From Halorubrum yunnanense (GTDB lineage: Archaea; Halobacteriota; Halobacteria; Halobacteriales; Haloferacaceae): a stretch of DNA of 64,000 bases. The stretch lies in NCBI RefSeq assembly GCF_026586675.1, contig NZ_JAODIX010000028.1, positions 90,835-154,834 of the forward strand. The letters are read 5' to 3'. Positions 1 through 9,540 of this stretch are shown here, piece by piece. The notes under the pieces were generated by a model. The model was given only the letters and a program-made list of their open reading frames with translations, ran no database searches and was not told the origin of the DNA. Position 1 is the first letter of the stretch; each line of letters opens with the position of its first letter. Both the position numbers and the translations under genes were made by a program.

Positions 1-1269
1 TACGCCAGCCTCTCGATCGAGACGGCCGGCTACGCGCCCGGCCAGTCCGGTGACGGCGGGAGTCAGGCGGCCGTTCCCATCGCGACGACCGACCGCGTCT
101 ACCGGCTCGCCCACGAGGTGGAGTCGTTCGGGACGCCGACGTTCTCCCGACCGCCGAAGCGGATCCGGTGGCGCTACGTCGTCCGGTACGCGATGGTCGT
201 CGCGGTCCTCGTCGGGGTCGCCTTCGCGGTCGACTGGTACGTGACCCCCGACCTCCCGTGGTACGGGCCGGCCGTCCTCCTGCTGGCGGTGCCGCCGGCC
301 GCGCACCTGAAGTGGAAGCACCGCGGCTACTGGCTCGGCGACGACCACCTCCTCACGCGGAACGGGTTCTGGAGCCGGACCGTGACCGTCGTCCCGTACT
401 ACCGGATCCAGACCGTCATCGACAGCCGGACGATCTTTCAGCGGCGCTGGGACGTGGCGACGGTCGTCGCCGACACCGCCGGGAGCAGCTCGCTCGCCGG
501 GACGTCCGCCGCCGCCGTCGACTTCGAGCTCGACGAGGCGATCGAGCTCCGGGAGACGCTCCAGGAGCGGCTCCAGTCGTCGCTCGCGAGCCACCGCGAC
601 CGCCGGGACCGCTTCGAGTGGTTCGAGGGGGGCGTCGACGAGACGGTCGAGCCGAATCGCGACGCCGACGCCGCCGATGCCGCCGACGCCGCCGACGCCG
701 ACGCCGACGCCGACGTCGATAACGTCGACATCGCGGACGCCGAAGACCCCACCGAGCCCGCGGACACCGGATCCGCCGTCGGGGCCACCGACCCCGCGGA
801 GAGCGCGGACGCCGCCGGAATTCCCGACGCCGACCGCGGTCGCGAGCGTACCGAGGCCCCTGTTGACGACGGCGCCGCCAGCGAGGACGTCGACGACGCC
901 GATACCGACCACCCCGACGACGCCCACACCGACGACGCTGAGGACGCCCACACCGACGACGAGACAGGCACAGAGATCCCCGACGACGGCGTCATCCGCC
1001 CCGACTTCTCCACGAGCGATCGAGACTACTCCGAGCCCGCGGAGCGGATCGACACCGGCGACTACGCGGTGGACCGCTTCCCGTCGGACGCGGACGTGGC
1101 GCGTCGGGATGACGGACCGGAAGCGGAGACCGACGACTCGGCCGAGAGCGATGACTCGGCCGAGAGCGATGACTCGGCCGAGAGCGATGACTCGGCCGAG
1201 AGCGACGACTCGGCCGAGAGCGACGACTCGGCCGAGAGCGATGACGAGACCGACGAGACCGAAAAGTAG
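1..1269 (+). CDS. PH-domain (DUF304/YdbT-like) membrane protein, 5' truncated by window edge
   Basis: The reading frame is open from base 1, so the gene starts outside the window; 422 residues are visible. Two hydrophobic segments at about residues 58-79 and 87-104 are followed by a bacterial-PH-like domain (about 108-190, with WLGDDHLLTRNG and YYRIQTVIDSRT). That order is typical of the last copy in YdbT/DUF304 proteins, which sit in the membrane and are of unknown biochemical role. The rest (about 210-422) is an extremely acidic, low-complexity cytoplasmic-type tail made of Asp/Ala/Glu runs and ending in hexapeptide repeats. The family call is good; the tail is probably species-specific. 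Confidence 0.75.
   Translation, partial: YASLSIETAGYAPGQSGDGGSQAAVPIATTDRVYRLAHEVESFGTPTFSRPPKRIRWRYVVRYAMVVAVLVGVAFAVDWYVTPDLPWYGPAVLLLAVPPAAHLKWKHRGYWLGDDHLLTRNGFWSRTVTVVPYYRIQTVIDSRTIFQRRWDVATVVADTAGSSSLAGTSAAAVDFELDEAIELRETLQERLQSSLASHRDRRDRFEWFEGGVDETVEPNRDADAADAADAADADADADVDNVDIADAEDPTEPADTGSAVGATDPAESADAAGIPDADRGRERTEAPVDDGAASEDVDDADTDHPDDAHTDDAEDAHTDDETGTEIPDDGVIRPDFSTSDRDYSEPAERIDTGDYAVDRFPSDADVARRDDGPEAETDDSAESDDSAESDDSAESDDSAESDDSAESDDSAESDDETDETEK
1132..1239 (+). repeat. Six tandem 18-bp repeats encoding DDSAES
   Basis: Six near-identical 18-base units run in frame at the end of the PH-domain gene and encode DDSAES six times. They differ only by C/T at one Asp codon. Such coding minisatellites expand and contract by slippage, so copy number is likely to vary between strains. 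Confidence 0.9.
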
Positions 1270-1287
1270 CCCGCTGTCCGCGTCCGT

Positions 1288-2433
1288 CTACTCGTCGAGG
1301 AGCTGCTGCGCGATGGTGTTCCGCAGAACCTCGCTGGTGCCCTCGTAGATCTCCGAGAGCTTCGCGTCGCGGTAGAAGCGCTCGGCGGGGAAGTCCTTCG
1401 TGTAGCCGTAGCCGCCGTGGATCTGGATCCCCTCGTTGGCGACCTCGCGGGAGATCTCGGAGGCGTACAGCTTCGCCTGCGCGGCCTCCTTGATGTAGTC
1501 GCCGCCGCGCATCTTCAGGTCCGCAGCCTCGTGCATCAGCAGCTCCGCGGCGCGGGCCTTCGTGTCCATGTCGGCGAGCTTGTGCTGGATCGCCTGGAAG
1601 TCGCTGATCGGGCGGTCGAACTGCTCGCGCTCCTGCGCGTACGACGCCGCCTCGTCGAGCGCGGCCCGCGCGATGCCGACGGAGCGCGCCGCGATCGTGA
1701 TCCGGCCGCCGTTCAGCGTTTTTAAGGCCTGCACGAACCCCTCGCCCTCCTCCCCGAGCCGTCGCTCCTCGGGGATCCACATGTCGTCGAAGCGGAGTTC
1801 GGCCGTGGGACACCCCTTGTCGCCGAGCTTGTCCTCTGTCCCCTCCACGATGAACCCGTCGTCCTCCTCGGGGCGGACGACGAACGAGGAGATCCCTTTC
1901 CGGCCCGCGTCGGGGTCGGTCTTCGCGAACAGGGTGACCGTGTCCGCGACGGAGCCGTTCGAGATCCAGAGCTTCCCGCCGTTGACGACGTAGCCGTCGC
2001 CGTCGGGTCCCGCGGTCGTCGACATGGCGGGCACGTCCGAGCCGGCCTCGGCCTCCGAGAGCGCGAACGCCCCGACGTCCTCGGCGGTGTTGAGCGCGGT
2101 GAGGTACGTCTCCTTCTGGCGCTCGTCGCCGAACTCGTACAGCATGTTGCCCGCGAGCGACGTGTGGGCGGCGACGACGGTCCCGAGCCCGCCGGAGCCG
2201 CGCGCGATCTCGGCGAGCCCGATCGCGTAGCTGTGATAGTCGAGCCCGGCGCCCTCGTACTCGACCGGGAACGGCATCCCCATGAGTCCCAACTCGGCCA
2301 TCTCGTCGATCAGGTCGGCCGGGAACTCGTCCGTTTCGTCGATCTCGGCCGCCCGCGGGACGACCTCCTCGTCGACGAACGCCGCGACGGTGTCGCGTAT
2401 CTGACGCTGCTCCTCAGAGAGCGTGAAGTCCAT
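1288..2433 (-). CDS. Acyl-CoA dehydrogenase
   Basis: This 381-residue protein is full length for the FAD-dependent acyl-CoA dehydrogenase family, which oxidises acyl-CoA to trans-2-enoyl-CoA and passes electrons to ETF. It begins MDFTLSEEQRQIRDTV. The FAD/substrate motifs FALSEAEAGSD and WISNGS are present. The C-terminal IHGGYGYTKDFPAER block is followed by YEGTSEVLRN, whose first Glu (about residue 364) is in the position of the catalytic base in short-chain enzymes. It converges on the upstream gene and is divergent from the downstream synthase. Chain-length specificity cannot be read from the sequence. Confidence 0.93.
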   Translation of the reverse strand: MDFTLSEEQRQIRDTVAAFVDEEVVPRAAEIDETDEFPADLIDEMAELGLMGMPFPVEYEGAGLDYHSYAIGLAEIARGSGGLGTVVAAHTSLAGNMLYEFGDERQKETYLTALNTAEDVGAFALSEAEAGSDVPAMSTTAGPDGDGYVVNGGKLWISNGSVADTVTLFAKTDPDAGRKGISSFVVRPEEDDGFIVEGTEDKLGDKGCPTAELRFDDMWIPEERRLGEEGEGFVQALKTLNGGRITIAARSVGIARAALDEAASYAQEREQFDRPISDFQAIQHKLADMDTKARAAELLMHEAADLKMRGGDYIKEAAQAKLYASEISREVANEGIQIHGGYGYTKDFPAERFYRDAKLSEIYEGTSEVLRNTIAQQLLDE

Positions 2434-2511
2434 GGCTACCCCTTCCCGCAGGAGAACTTAGCCGTTTCCACACGGTTGTTCACGCCCCCCGCTTCGCGCG
2501 TTCCACGAGGC

Positions 2512-2518
2512 TTTTTAT
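2512..2518 (+). promoter_or_regulatory. TATA-like promoter element of the squalene/phytoene synthase gene
   Basis: A T-rich TTTTTAT box lies about 30 bases before the ATG at 2547. This is the spacing expected for an archaeal leaderless transcript, and it supports 2547 rather than the in-frame ATG at 2517, which lies within the box itself. Confidence 0.5.
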
Positions 2519-2546
2519 GCGTTGTGCCGTAAGTGTCGGTAACCGA

Positions 2547-3608
2547 ATGAGCGGACGAGCACACGGTCCCGTCGAGCCCGACCTCTCGTGGTGTCACGAG
2601 GCGGTCCAGGGCGTTTCCCGGACCTTCGCGCTGACGGTCGACGTGTTGGAGGAGCCGATGGCCTCACAGATCTGCGTCGGATACCTCCTCTGTCGAGTCG
2701 CCGACACCGTCGAGGACGCCGGCCACATCCCCCCCGAGGCGCAGAGCGACGTGTTACGCACGTACCGCAACGCGGTCGACCCCGACTCGGACGTCGACAT
2801 CGCGGAGTTCCGCGAGGCCGTCGACGAGTGGCTCCCGGCCGACCGCGACGACGACTGGGACGTCGTCGCCGAGGCCCCGACGATCGTGGCGACGTTCGAG
2901 GACTTGGACTCCGAGGCCCGCGAGGCCATCGTCCCGCCCGTGCTGGAGATGGTCGACGGGATGGCGATGTTCGTCGACCGCCACGCCACCCAGGGGGGGC
3001 TCCGCATCGACGACCGCGACGAGCTGGAGCAGTACTGCTACTACGCCGCCGGCACCGTCGGTAACCTCATCACGAACCTCCTCACCCGCGGCGACGTCGG
3101 GGAAGACCGCGCGCAGCGCCTCCGCGACACCGCCGAGGAGTTCGGGCTCCTCCTGCAGCTCGTCAACGTCTCGAAGGACGTGTACGACGACTACACGGAG
3201 GAGAACAACGTCTACCTCCCCGCCGAGTGGCTGGCCGACGAGGGGGTCGACCAGGAGCGCGTCGTCCACCCCGACAACCGGGAGCCCTCCGCCCGGGTCG
3301 TCGGCCGCACCGCGGAGTACGCCCGGTCGTTCCTCGACGACGCGCAGGCGTACCTCGAGACGATGCCGCTCTCGCACGGGAACACGATGGAGGCGTGGAC
3401 CGTCCCGTTCCTGCTCGCGGTCGGCACCCTCCGCGAGCTCAACTCCCGCCCTGAGGACGCGCTCACCGAGACCGGCGTGAAGGTCTCCAGACAGGAGGTG
3501 TTCGCGGTGATGTCGGTCGCCGGCGACGCCGGCCGCGACTCGCTGGCCGACCTCCGGCGCACGATCGCCCGGACGCCGTTCCACCGGGCCGTCGAGCCGG
3601 CGGACTGA
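2547..3608 (+). CDS. Squalene/phytoene synthase family protein, probably squalene synthase
   Basis: A 353-residue trans-isoprenyl diphosphate synthase of the head-to-head type. The first Asp-rich motif is DTVED (53-57) and the second lies in NVSKDVYDDY (about 207-216). SRTFALTV near residue 24 and YCYYAAGTVGNL near 163 are family blocks. The enzyme condenses two farnesyl (squalene) or two geranylgeranyl (phytoene) diphosphates. The overall pattern resembles the haloarchaeal protein annotated as farnesyl-diphosphate farnesyltransferase rather than the carotenoid CrtB, but this distinction is an inference. The start at 2547 is supported by promoter spacing. No carotenoid genes are adjacent. Confidence 0.85.
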   Translation: MSGRAHGPVEPDLSWCHEAVQGVSRTFALTVDVLEEPMASQICVGYLLCRVADTVEDAGHIPPEAQSDVLRTYRNAVDPDSDVDIAEFREAVDEWLPADRDDDWDVVAEAPTIVATFEDLDSEAREAIVPPVLEMVDGMAMFVDRHATQGGLRIDDRDELEQYCYYAAGTVGNLITNLLTRGDVGEDRAQRLRDTAEEFGLLLQLVNVSKDVYDDYTEENNVYLPAEWLADEGVDQERVVHPDNREPSARVVGRTAEYARSFLDDAQAYLETMPLSHGNTMEAWTVPFLLAVGTLRELNSRPEDALTETGVKVSRQEVFAVMSVAGDAGRDSLADLRRTIARTPFHRAVEPAD

Positions 3609-3639
3609 CGGATCCGGTCGGGTCCTTCGGTTTCTCTTC

Positions 3640-5604
3640 TCACAGTCGCGCTCGCGCCCCCGAGACCGCCGGCACGCCGACGCCGATCGTCTCCGCGAGC
3701 GCCTCGGCCGCGCTCAGCAGCCACTCGGCGCGCTCGATCCGCGAGTCGAGGTCGCCCGGCCCGATCCGGTACGCCTCCACGAGCTCCTCGACGGTCGACC
3801 CGCCGATCCACTCGTCGAGGATCCGGGCGGTCTTCACCGACTCCAACCACTCTTCGAAGTCGTCGGTCTCGTGCATCGCCGTGGTCAGTTCGCCGGCGTT
3901 CGCCCGGGCGAAGCGGTAGATATCGGCGCGCTCCTCGTTGCCGAGGTAGGTGTCCTGCATGTCGGGCGTGTCGCAGATCACCTCGAGGGCGGTGAGCGTC
4001 GTGGCGTCGGCCATCCCCGCGGCAGTCCGAAGTCCGGCGACGATCCGCTCGCCGGTCTCCGGCCGGACGTACTGCTTCGAGGTCGTCTCGCCGACCGGCG
4101 TGGCCACCAGCCGGTACCCCTCGACGTCACCGGTCTCCCGGCGGACCATCCCGGCGGCGACGAGGTCGTCGACCGCGACCGCGACGGCGTCTGCGAGGCC
4201 GCCGGCGCCCGCCTCCCGGGCGTAGAAGGTGCCCTCGAACACGCCGAGGATCTCCTCTTCCGTCTCGGCGAATCCCGTGGCGATCGCCGAGAGGACGTGG
4301 GTCCGGAGCGACGCGGGGTCCGCGAGGGTCGACTCGACGGCCTCGGGCTCGCCCGCCACGTAGCGCTCGACGAGCTCGTCCTCGGCCTCGGCGTCGCCGA
4401 CGAGCACCGCCTCGCCGTGCGGGTCGAGCCCGGGCCGGCCCGCGCGGCCGCACATCTGGTGGACCTCCAGCGTCGGGAGCCACTCCATCGCGGACCCCGC
4501 GTAGCGCTTCTGGTCGCGGACCACCACGCGGCGCGCGGGGACGTTGACGCCGGCGGCGAGCGTCGGCGTCGCGCAGATGCAGGCCACGTCGCGCTCGCGG
4601 AAGGCCGCCTCGACGACCGAGCGGTGGCCGGACCGGAGCCCGGCGTGGTGGAACGCCACCCCCGACCGGAGGCAGTCGGCGAGCTGCCGCCCGGTGACGG
4701 TGCCGTCGACGTCCTCGACCTCCTCGGCCGCGGTCTCGGCGGCCGATTCGATCCCCATCTCCTCGGCGAGCCCATCCTCGCCGAGGCGCTCCGCCAGGGC
4801 GACCGCCTCGGTCCGCGACCGGACGAACGCCAAGCACTGGCCGCCGTCAGCGACCGTGTCAGCGACGAGCGCGGCGGCGACGTCGCTGTCGTCGGGACCG
4901 TCGTCGTCACCGTCCTCCCCAGGGCTCCCCTCGCCCTCGACCGCGGCGTCGATCGCGGTTCCGTCGTCGAACTCCACGTGGCCGCCGACGGCGACGCCGG
5001 TCCGGAGGTCTACCGGGCGCCAGTCCGACTCGACGAGCGCCGCGTCCAGCCACCCGGCGATCGCCTCCGGGTTGTCGACGGTGGCCGAGAGCGCGACGAC
5101 CTGCACGTCGGGGTTCCGGCGGCGCAGCGTCGCGAGCGTCACCTCGAGGGTCGGGCCGCGGCGCTCGGCGCCGAGGAGGTGAACCTCGTCGACGACCACG
5201 CAGGCGAGCTCGTCGACCCAGTCGGCGCCGTTGCGGATCGCCGAGTCCACCTTCTCCGAGGTGGCAACGACGACGTCGTTGCCGGCGAGCGCCTCGCCGG
5301 TGGCGTCGAAATCGCCCGTGGAGATCCCCACGTCGACGCCGGGCAGCGCGGCGAACGCCTCGTACTTCTCCCGGGCGAGCGCCCGGAGCGGGCAGACGTA
5401 CAGCCCCGGCCCGTCCGCGGTCAACAGCCCCAGCTCGGCGACGAACGTCTTCCCCGAGGCGGTGGGGATCGCGGCGACGACGTTCGCGCCCTCGCAGACG
5501 CCGGCCTCGACGGCGGCGGCCTGCGGCGGGTACAGCTCGCGGATGCCCCGCTCGGCGAAGTGATCGACGTACGGTTCGGCGAGCGGGAGGTCGCTGACGC
5601 GCAT
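3640..5604 (-). CDS. Superfamily 2 Ski2/Hel308-like helicase, short form
   Basis: This 654-residue DEAD/DEAH-type helicase has a Q-motif-like YPPQAAAVEAG, Walker A TASGKT (about 48-53), DEVH box (139-142), SATVDN, and motif VI QMCGRAGRPG, followed by winged-helix and ratchet-like regions. The order matches Hel308/Ski2 DNA or RNA helicases involved in fork repair. It ends about where Hel308 would continue into its helix-hairpin-helix lid (an LPGVG-type motif), and no such motif is visible. An acidic insertion (about 225-240) separates the RecA lobes. It is divergently oriented to the response regulator only by strand order; both are on the minus strand with a 71-base gap. It could be a paralog of a full-length Hel308 elsewhere. 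Confidence 0.88.
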   Translation of the reverse strand: MRVSDLPLAEPYVDHFAERGIRELYPPQAAAVEAGVCEGANVVAAIPTASGKTFVAELGLLTADGPGLYVCPLRALAREKYEAFAALPGVDVGISTGDFDATGEALAGNDVVVATSEKVDSAIRNGADWVDELACVVVDEVHLLGAERRGPTLEVTLATLRRRNPDVQVVALSATVDNPEAIAGWLDAALVESDWRPVDLRTGVAVGGHVEFDDGTAIDAAVEGEGSPGEDGDDDGPDDSDVAAALVADTVADGGQCLAFVRSRTEAVALAERLGEDGLAEEMGIESAAETAAEEVEDVDGTVTGRQLADCLRSGVAFHHAGLRSGHRSVVEAAFRERDVACICATPTLAAGVNVPARRVVVRDQKRYAGSAMEWLPTLEVHQMCGRAGRPGLDPHGEAVLVGDAEAEDELVERYVAGEPEAVESTLADPASLRTHVLSAIATGFAETEEEILGVFEGTFYAREAGAGGLADAVAVAVDDLVAAGMVRRETGDVEGYRLVATPVGETTSKQYVRPETGERIVAGLRTAAGMADATTLTALEVICDTPDMQDTYLGNEERADIYRFARANAGELTTAMHETDDFEEWLESVKTARILDEWIGGSTVEELVEAYRIGPGDLDSRIERAEWLLSAAEALAETIGVGVPAVSGARARL

Positions 5605-5675
5605 TCGGCCGTCGGTTCGGTCGGACCGTATTTAAATAGTCGGCGAGACCCGGACCCGGGATTGCGGCCGGTTCG

Positions 5676-6263
5676 TCACTCCCCGCCGTCGAACTCCTGG
5701 AACAGCTTCTCGAAGTCGTCGTCGTCCTCGGTCACCGCCTCCAGCGACTCGTCCGCGCGCGACCGCAGCTCGCTGATCCGGTCGGTGAGCCGCTGATACT
5801 CGTCGTTGTCGGCGAGTTCGGTCGCGCTCTTCTCGGTCTCCAACATCGCCTTCTTGGAGGTCAGCGAGAACAGCTCCTGCATCTCCGTGTCGTACTCGCC
5901 GCGCCGCAACAGCCCTGAGGCCGTCTCCTTGAGGGTGTCGCTGGTGACCGGCTTCACGAGGTAGTCGTCGAACCCCATCTTCAGAATGTCGAAGTCGGGC
6001 TCGACGGCGGTGACCATCGCGACCCGACAGTCGATCCCCCGCTCCCGCACCGCCGACAGCACCTCGTCGCCCGAGAGCCCGGGCATCCGTCTGTCGAGCA
6101 GAATCGCGTCGACCTCGTCGTCGGCCCGGTCGAGTTCCTCCAGCGCCTCCTGGCCGCCGTACGCGGTCCGAACCCGATACTCGTCGCCGAGCCACGCGGC
6201 GTACAGGTCAGCCAGATCTGGTTCGTCCTCGACCACGAGGACGAGCGGCGGTTGCTCACTCAT
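5676..6263 (-). CDS. HalX-domain response regulator
   Basis: A 195-residue two-component regulator. The receiver domain (1-115) has the acidic pair in VVEDE, the phospho-acceptor Asp57 in AILLDRRMPG and the conserved Lys104 in YLVKP, so it should be phosphorylatable. The remainder is a HalX domain, a helical module found almost only in haloarchaeal regulators, ending in an acidic tail. No cognate kinase is adjacent. The domain's output (DNA binding or protein interaction) is not established. Confidence 0.92.
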   Translation of the reverse strand: MSEQPPLVLVVEDEPDLADLYAAWLGDEYRVRTAYGGQEALEELDRADDEVDAILLDRRMPGLSGDEVLSAVRERGIDCRVAMVTAVEPDFDILKMGFDDYLVKPVTSDTLKETASGLLRRGEYDTEMQELFSLTSKKAMLETEKSATELADNDEYQRLTDRISELRSRADESLEAVTEDDDDFEKLFQEFDGGE

Positions 6264-6398
6264 GGATTCTCGGAGCGACGACGTGTTCGCTCACACGTTC
6301 CCTCTCTTCGCTGACTATATTAAAATACCTCTTCGCATCCGCACCGCCGCCACCGAACCCGGTCGATCGGCCCGCCGATCGCCCGGGAGACGGGTCGG

Positions 6399-7886
6399 TT
6401 ACTCGTCCGGGCTGTAGTTGGGCGCCTCGTCGGTGATCATCACGTCGTGCGGGTGCCCCTCGGTCTGTCCGGCGCTCGAGACGCGGACGAACTCGGCGCG
6501 CTCGTGGAGCTGGGGGACGGTCTCGGCGCCGACGTATCCCATCCCGGAGCATATGCCGCCGATGAGCTGGTGGAGCTCCGAGGCGAGGCTTCCCTTATAA
6601 GGCGTCGCGGCCTCGACGCCTTCGGGGACGAACTCCTCGTCTTCCTCCTCCTCCTTGAGGTAGCGGTCACCGCCGCCGGACTTCATCGCGCCGACCGAGC
6701 CCATCCCGCGGTACTGCTTGTACTTTTTCCCCTGCATCGTGATGACGCGGCCCGGCGCCTCGTCGGTGCCGGCGAAGTACGACCCGAGCATGACCGCGTT
6801 CGCGCCGGCGGCGAGCGCCTTGATCGCGTCGCCGGAGTAGCGGATCCCGCCGTCGGCGATCACCGGGACGCCGTGTTCGGTCGCGACGTCGGCGACCTCC
6901 GAGACCGCGGTCATCTGGGGCATCCCCGCGCCGCTCACGACGCGCGTGGTGCAGATCGACCCCGGCCCGATGCCGACTTTCAGCCCGTCGGCGAAGTCGA
7001 CGGCGGCCTCGGCGGCCTCTCGGGTCCCGACGTTGCCGACGACGACGTCGGCGTCGACGGTCTCTTTGATCGCCCGCGCCGAGTCCAGCACGTTGAGGTT
7101 GTGAGCGTGCGCGCAGTCGATGAAGATCACGTCGACGTCGGCCTCGTCGGCCGCGATCGCGCGCTCCTCCTCAAAGGGGCCGACGGCGACCCCCGCGAGC
7201 AGTCGGCCCCGCTCGTCGCGGGCGGCCTCCTCGTGCTCGCGGCGCTGGAGGATCCCCTGCATCGTGACGAGCCCGACCAGCCGGCTGTCGTCGTCCACGA
7301 TCGGGACGCGCTCGATCTTGTGCTCGTACATCAGTTCGAGCGCCTCCCGCGCGTCGACGTCCTCGGGCGCGGTGATGACCTCGTCGGTCATCGCCTCCCT
7401 GACGGCGTCGTCCTCGCCGACCTCGAGATACGGGCGGATGTCCGTGCCGGAGATGATCCCGAGGACGGCGTCCTCCCCGTCGACGACCGGGGCGCCGGAG
7501 ACGCCCTGCCGTTCCATCACGGCGTCGGCCTCGCGGACGGTGTCCTCGGGCGCGATCGTCACGACGTTCTCGCGGCGGATGACGAGCTCGTGGGCGCGCT
7601 TGACGCGCTCGACCTCGGCCGCCGTCTCCTCGACGGTCATGTTGCGGTGGAGGACGCCGAGCCCGCCCTCGCGGGCCATCGCGATCGCGAGGTCGCTCTC
7701 GGTGACGGTGTCCATCGCCGCCGAGAGGATCGGCACGGTGAGTTCGACGTTCTTCGAGACGCGCGCGGAGAGGTCGGCGTCGTCGGGCTCCACCCGGCTC
7801 TCCATGGGACGGAGGAGGACGTCGTCGAACGTCAGCGCTTCCGGCACGTCGAGCTTCGCAGAGAATCGACCGGAGTTTGTCTCCAT
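6399..7886 (-). CDS. guaB: Inosine-5'-monophosphate dehydrogenase
   Basis: The 495-residue enzyme oxidises IMP to XMP with NAD+, the committed step to GMP. The barrel starts at [10 protein letters not shown]; two CBS domains occupy about 100-155 and 165-220; the catalytic Cys312 lies in [10 protein letters not shown]; and the flap region includes [10 protein letters not shown]. The start is taken at METNSG (7886) because the upstream extension is not family-like and a T-rich box lies about 28 bases before it. This is a standalone gene, as is usual in haloarchaea. Confidence 0.96.
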   Translation of the reverse strand: METNSGRFSAKLDVPEALTFDDVLLRPMESRVEPDDADLSARVSKNVELTVPILSAAMDTVTESDLAIAMAREGGLGVLHRNMTVEETAAEVERVKRAHELVIRRENVVTIAPEDTVREADAVMERQGVSGAPVVDGEDAVLGIISGTDIRPYLEVGEDDAVREAMTDEVITAPEDVDAREALELMYEHKIERVPIVDDDSRLVGLVTMQGILQRREHEEAARDERGRLLAGVAVGPFEEERAIAADEADVDVIFIDCAHAHNLNVLDSARAIKETVDADVVVGNVGTREAAEAAVDFADGLKVGIGPGSICTTRVVSGAGMPQMTAVSEVADVATEHGVPVIADGGIRYSGDAIKALAAGANAVMLGSYFAGTDEAPGRVITMQGKKYKQYRGMGSVGAMKSGGGDRYLKEEEEDEEFVPEGVEAATPYKGSLASELHQLIGGICSGMGYVGAETVPQLHERAEFVRVSSAGQTEGHPHDVMITDEAPNYSPDE

Positions 7887-8237
7887 ATAAATCGTCGTGA
7901 GTGCCGGCTGAAAAACGTTGCGAGTCAGCACGGACGTGTACGTCGTTCTCATCCAGATCCGGTATGTATGCAATATCTCGGATCAAACTATCACAGTGAG
8001 GTCGGCACCGGCTTCGATCGATACCGACGCCCGCCCCGCCGGCTCGACCGGGTGACGTTCGCGGCTCGTTTCCCACGAATCGGCGCTCGAACGACGGAGG
8101 CATCGACGGATCGTCGGCGGAATCGGATATCCCTCGTCGGGTCTCACCCGCATATATAAATGATGGACGGCGATCGCTCGTGTCGTGCGGACAGGTCTCA
8201 CACAACCTTTAACGCGACCGAAACACGTATATGCAGT
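7887..8237. other. Intergenic region between guaB and the DUF5794 pair
   Basis: No gene is evident in these 350 bases. A strong TATA-like run (CATATATAAAT, about 8151-8161) and a second T-rich box at 8207-8213 lie on the right; the second is about 28 bases before the ATG at 8238. The left part contains the guaB promoter. Open frames crossing the region on both strands look like composition shadows. Confidence 0.6.
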
Positions 8238-8444
8238 ATGGACTCCGACAGTCCCGTGAACGCGCGCACCGCCGGCCAGCCGATCCGCGTCCTCGGCGCC
8301 CCCTTTACAGCCGGCAATCCGCGCAAACTCTTCACACGGGCTCGTCGGGCCGCTTTCGGCTTCGACTCCGCACGCCGGGCCCTCGGCTATCGCGGGTCGT
8401 CCGCTTCCCACCGTGTACCCGTTGGTCAGGGACACCGCCCCTGA
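8238..8444 (+). CDS. Small basic hypothetical protein, stop-start coupled to DUF5794 gene
   Basis: A 68-residue frame beginning MDSDSPVNARTAG and rich in Arg. A T-rich promoter-like box at 8207-8213 would give a leaderless start at 8238. Its TGA (8442-8444) is immediately followed by the ATG of the next gene, an arrangement that suggests translational coupling. The composition (Arg/Ala/Gly, basic) is unlike most haloarchaeal proteins, so it could be a chance frame within a long 5' leader. I do not recognise it. Confidence 0.35.
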   Translation: MDSDSPVNARTAGQPIRVLGAPFTAGNPRKLFTRARRAAFGFDSARRALGYRGSSASHRVPVGQGHRP

Positions 8445-9473
8445 ATGAGCGTCTCACGCCACCCGATAGCGCTCCGCTTAGAGCGACAGGTGGGCAGCGC
8501 GACGAAGCTGCTCGCCACCGTGATGGTGCTGCCGCTGATCGACGGCATCTTCCCCGCCCTCATCATCGCCGGCGTCATGTCGACGGCGACCGGCGTCGTC
8601 GAGACCGGGATCCTCATCTTCGGCGGGTCGGCCACCGCGGCCGTGATCCTCGCGGAAATGGACGGGAACCGCCGGCAGATGGCCACCTCCGTGCTGCTGA
8701 TCGGCGCGGTGGTCGTCCCGCTGGCGGCGCTCGAAGCCGCGTTCGCTCCCACGTTCAAGGGGTTCCTCAATCTCTCCATCTTCGAGCGGTTCGCCGGGCT
8801 GGTGATCCTCACGATCGCCGCCAAGACCGCGAGTTCCGAGATCGGCGAGTTCCTCCCCAGTCCCGGCGTCATCATCTCGCTCGGCCTCGTCGCGAGCTTC
8901 GACCCCAGCGGCTTCGCGTTGCGCCCGAGCGAGATGACGTCGCCGGAGTACGTGCTCAACGGCGCCGCCGCGGCGGGCGTCGGCGTCGCGTTCGCGCTGT
9001 CGATCGCGCTGCTGTCGCCGCACCTCCGCGGTCGGGTCGACATCGACCGCTTCCGGTTCGGTTCCGCGGTCGCGCTCGGCGTGCTCGCGCTCCCGATCCT
9101 GCTCGGACCGTTCAACTTGATGCAGACCGAGGCGCCCATCGCGCTGGCGGTCCTCGCCGTCACCACGCTGTTCGCGTACGATCCGAACGCCGACCCCGTC
9201 GCGGGCGCCGGCGGCGACTCGTCGGGCGACGGCCCCGTTGATGGCGACGACGCGGCCGATGGCGACGAAGCGGTCGACGGCGGCGTGGACGACGCGTCGG
9301 ACGGGGACGAGGGGCTCGCTCCGACCGACCCGCCGCTCGACGCTCCGCCGGACGCCCCCCGTCCGATCGTCGACGACGACGTCGCGGTGTTGGCCAACGA
9401 CGGCGACCGCGACGCGAGCGACGACGACACGGACCCGTTCACCGACGACGACTCCCGGGCGCCCTGGCTGTAG
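8445..9473 (+). CDS. DUF5794-like haloarchaeal membrane protein
   Basis: This 342-residue protein has about six hydrophobic segments in residues 20-245 (for example LLATVMVLPLIDGIFPALII, VVVPLAALEAAFAP, and ILLGPFNLMQTEAPIALAVL). A highly acidic Asp-rich tail of about 95 residues follows and is probably cytoplasmic. The pattern matches the haloarchaeal family catalogued as DUF5794, which has no assigned function. It follows the 68-residue frame without a gap and is transcribed toward the small zinc-ribbon gene. Confidence 0.8.
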   Translation: MSVSRHPIALRLERQVGSATKLLATVMVLPLIDGIFPALIIAGVMSTATGVVETGILIFGGSATAAVILAEMDGNRRQMATSVLLIGAVVVPLAALEAAFAPTFKGFLNLSIFERFAGLVILTIAAKTASSEIGEFLPSPGVIISLGLVASFDPSGFALRPSEMTSPEYVLNGAAAAGVGVAFALSIALLSPHLRGRVDIDRFRFGSAVALGVLALPILLGPFNLMQTEAPIALAVLAVTTLFAYDPNADPVAGAGGDSSGDGPVDGDDAADGDEAVDGGVDDASDGDEGLAPTDPPLDAPPDAPRPIVDDDVAVLANDGDRDASDDDTDPFTDDDSRAPWL

Positions 9474-9540
9474 GGGTCTCGTCGGGAGCGCCCGCTCGGC
9501 GTGTCGCCGGGGTTTAGGTGCTCCGACGTCTACGCAAAGT

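Noticed and set aside
4127..4837. Several long frames overlapping the helicase, guaB and other GC-rich genes on the opposite strand
   Set aside because: They are composition shadows of high-GC coding sequence, rich in Arg, Gly and Pro and lacking motifs.
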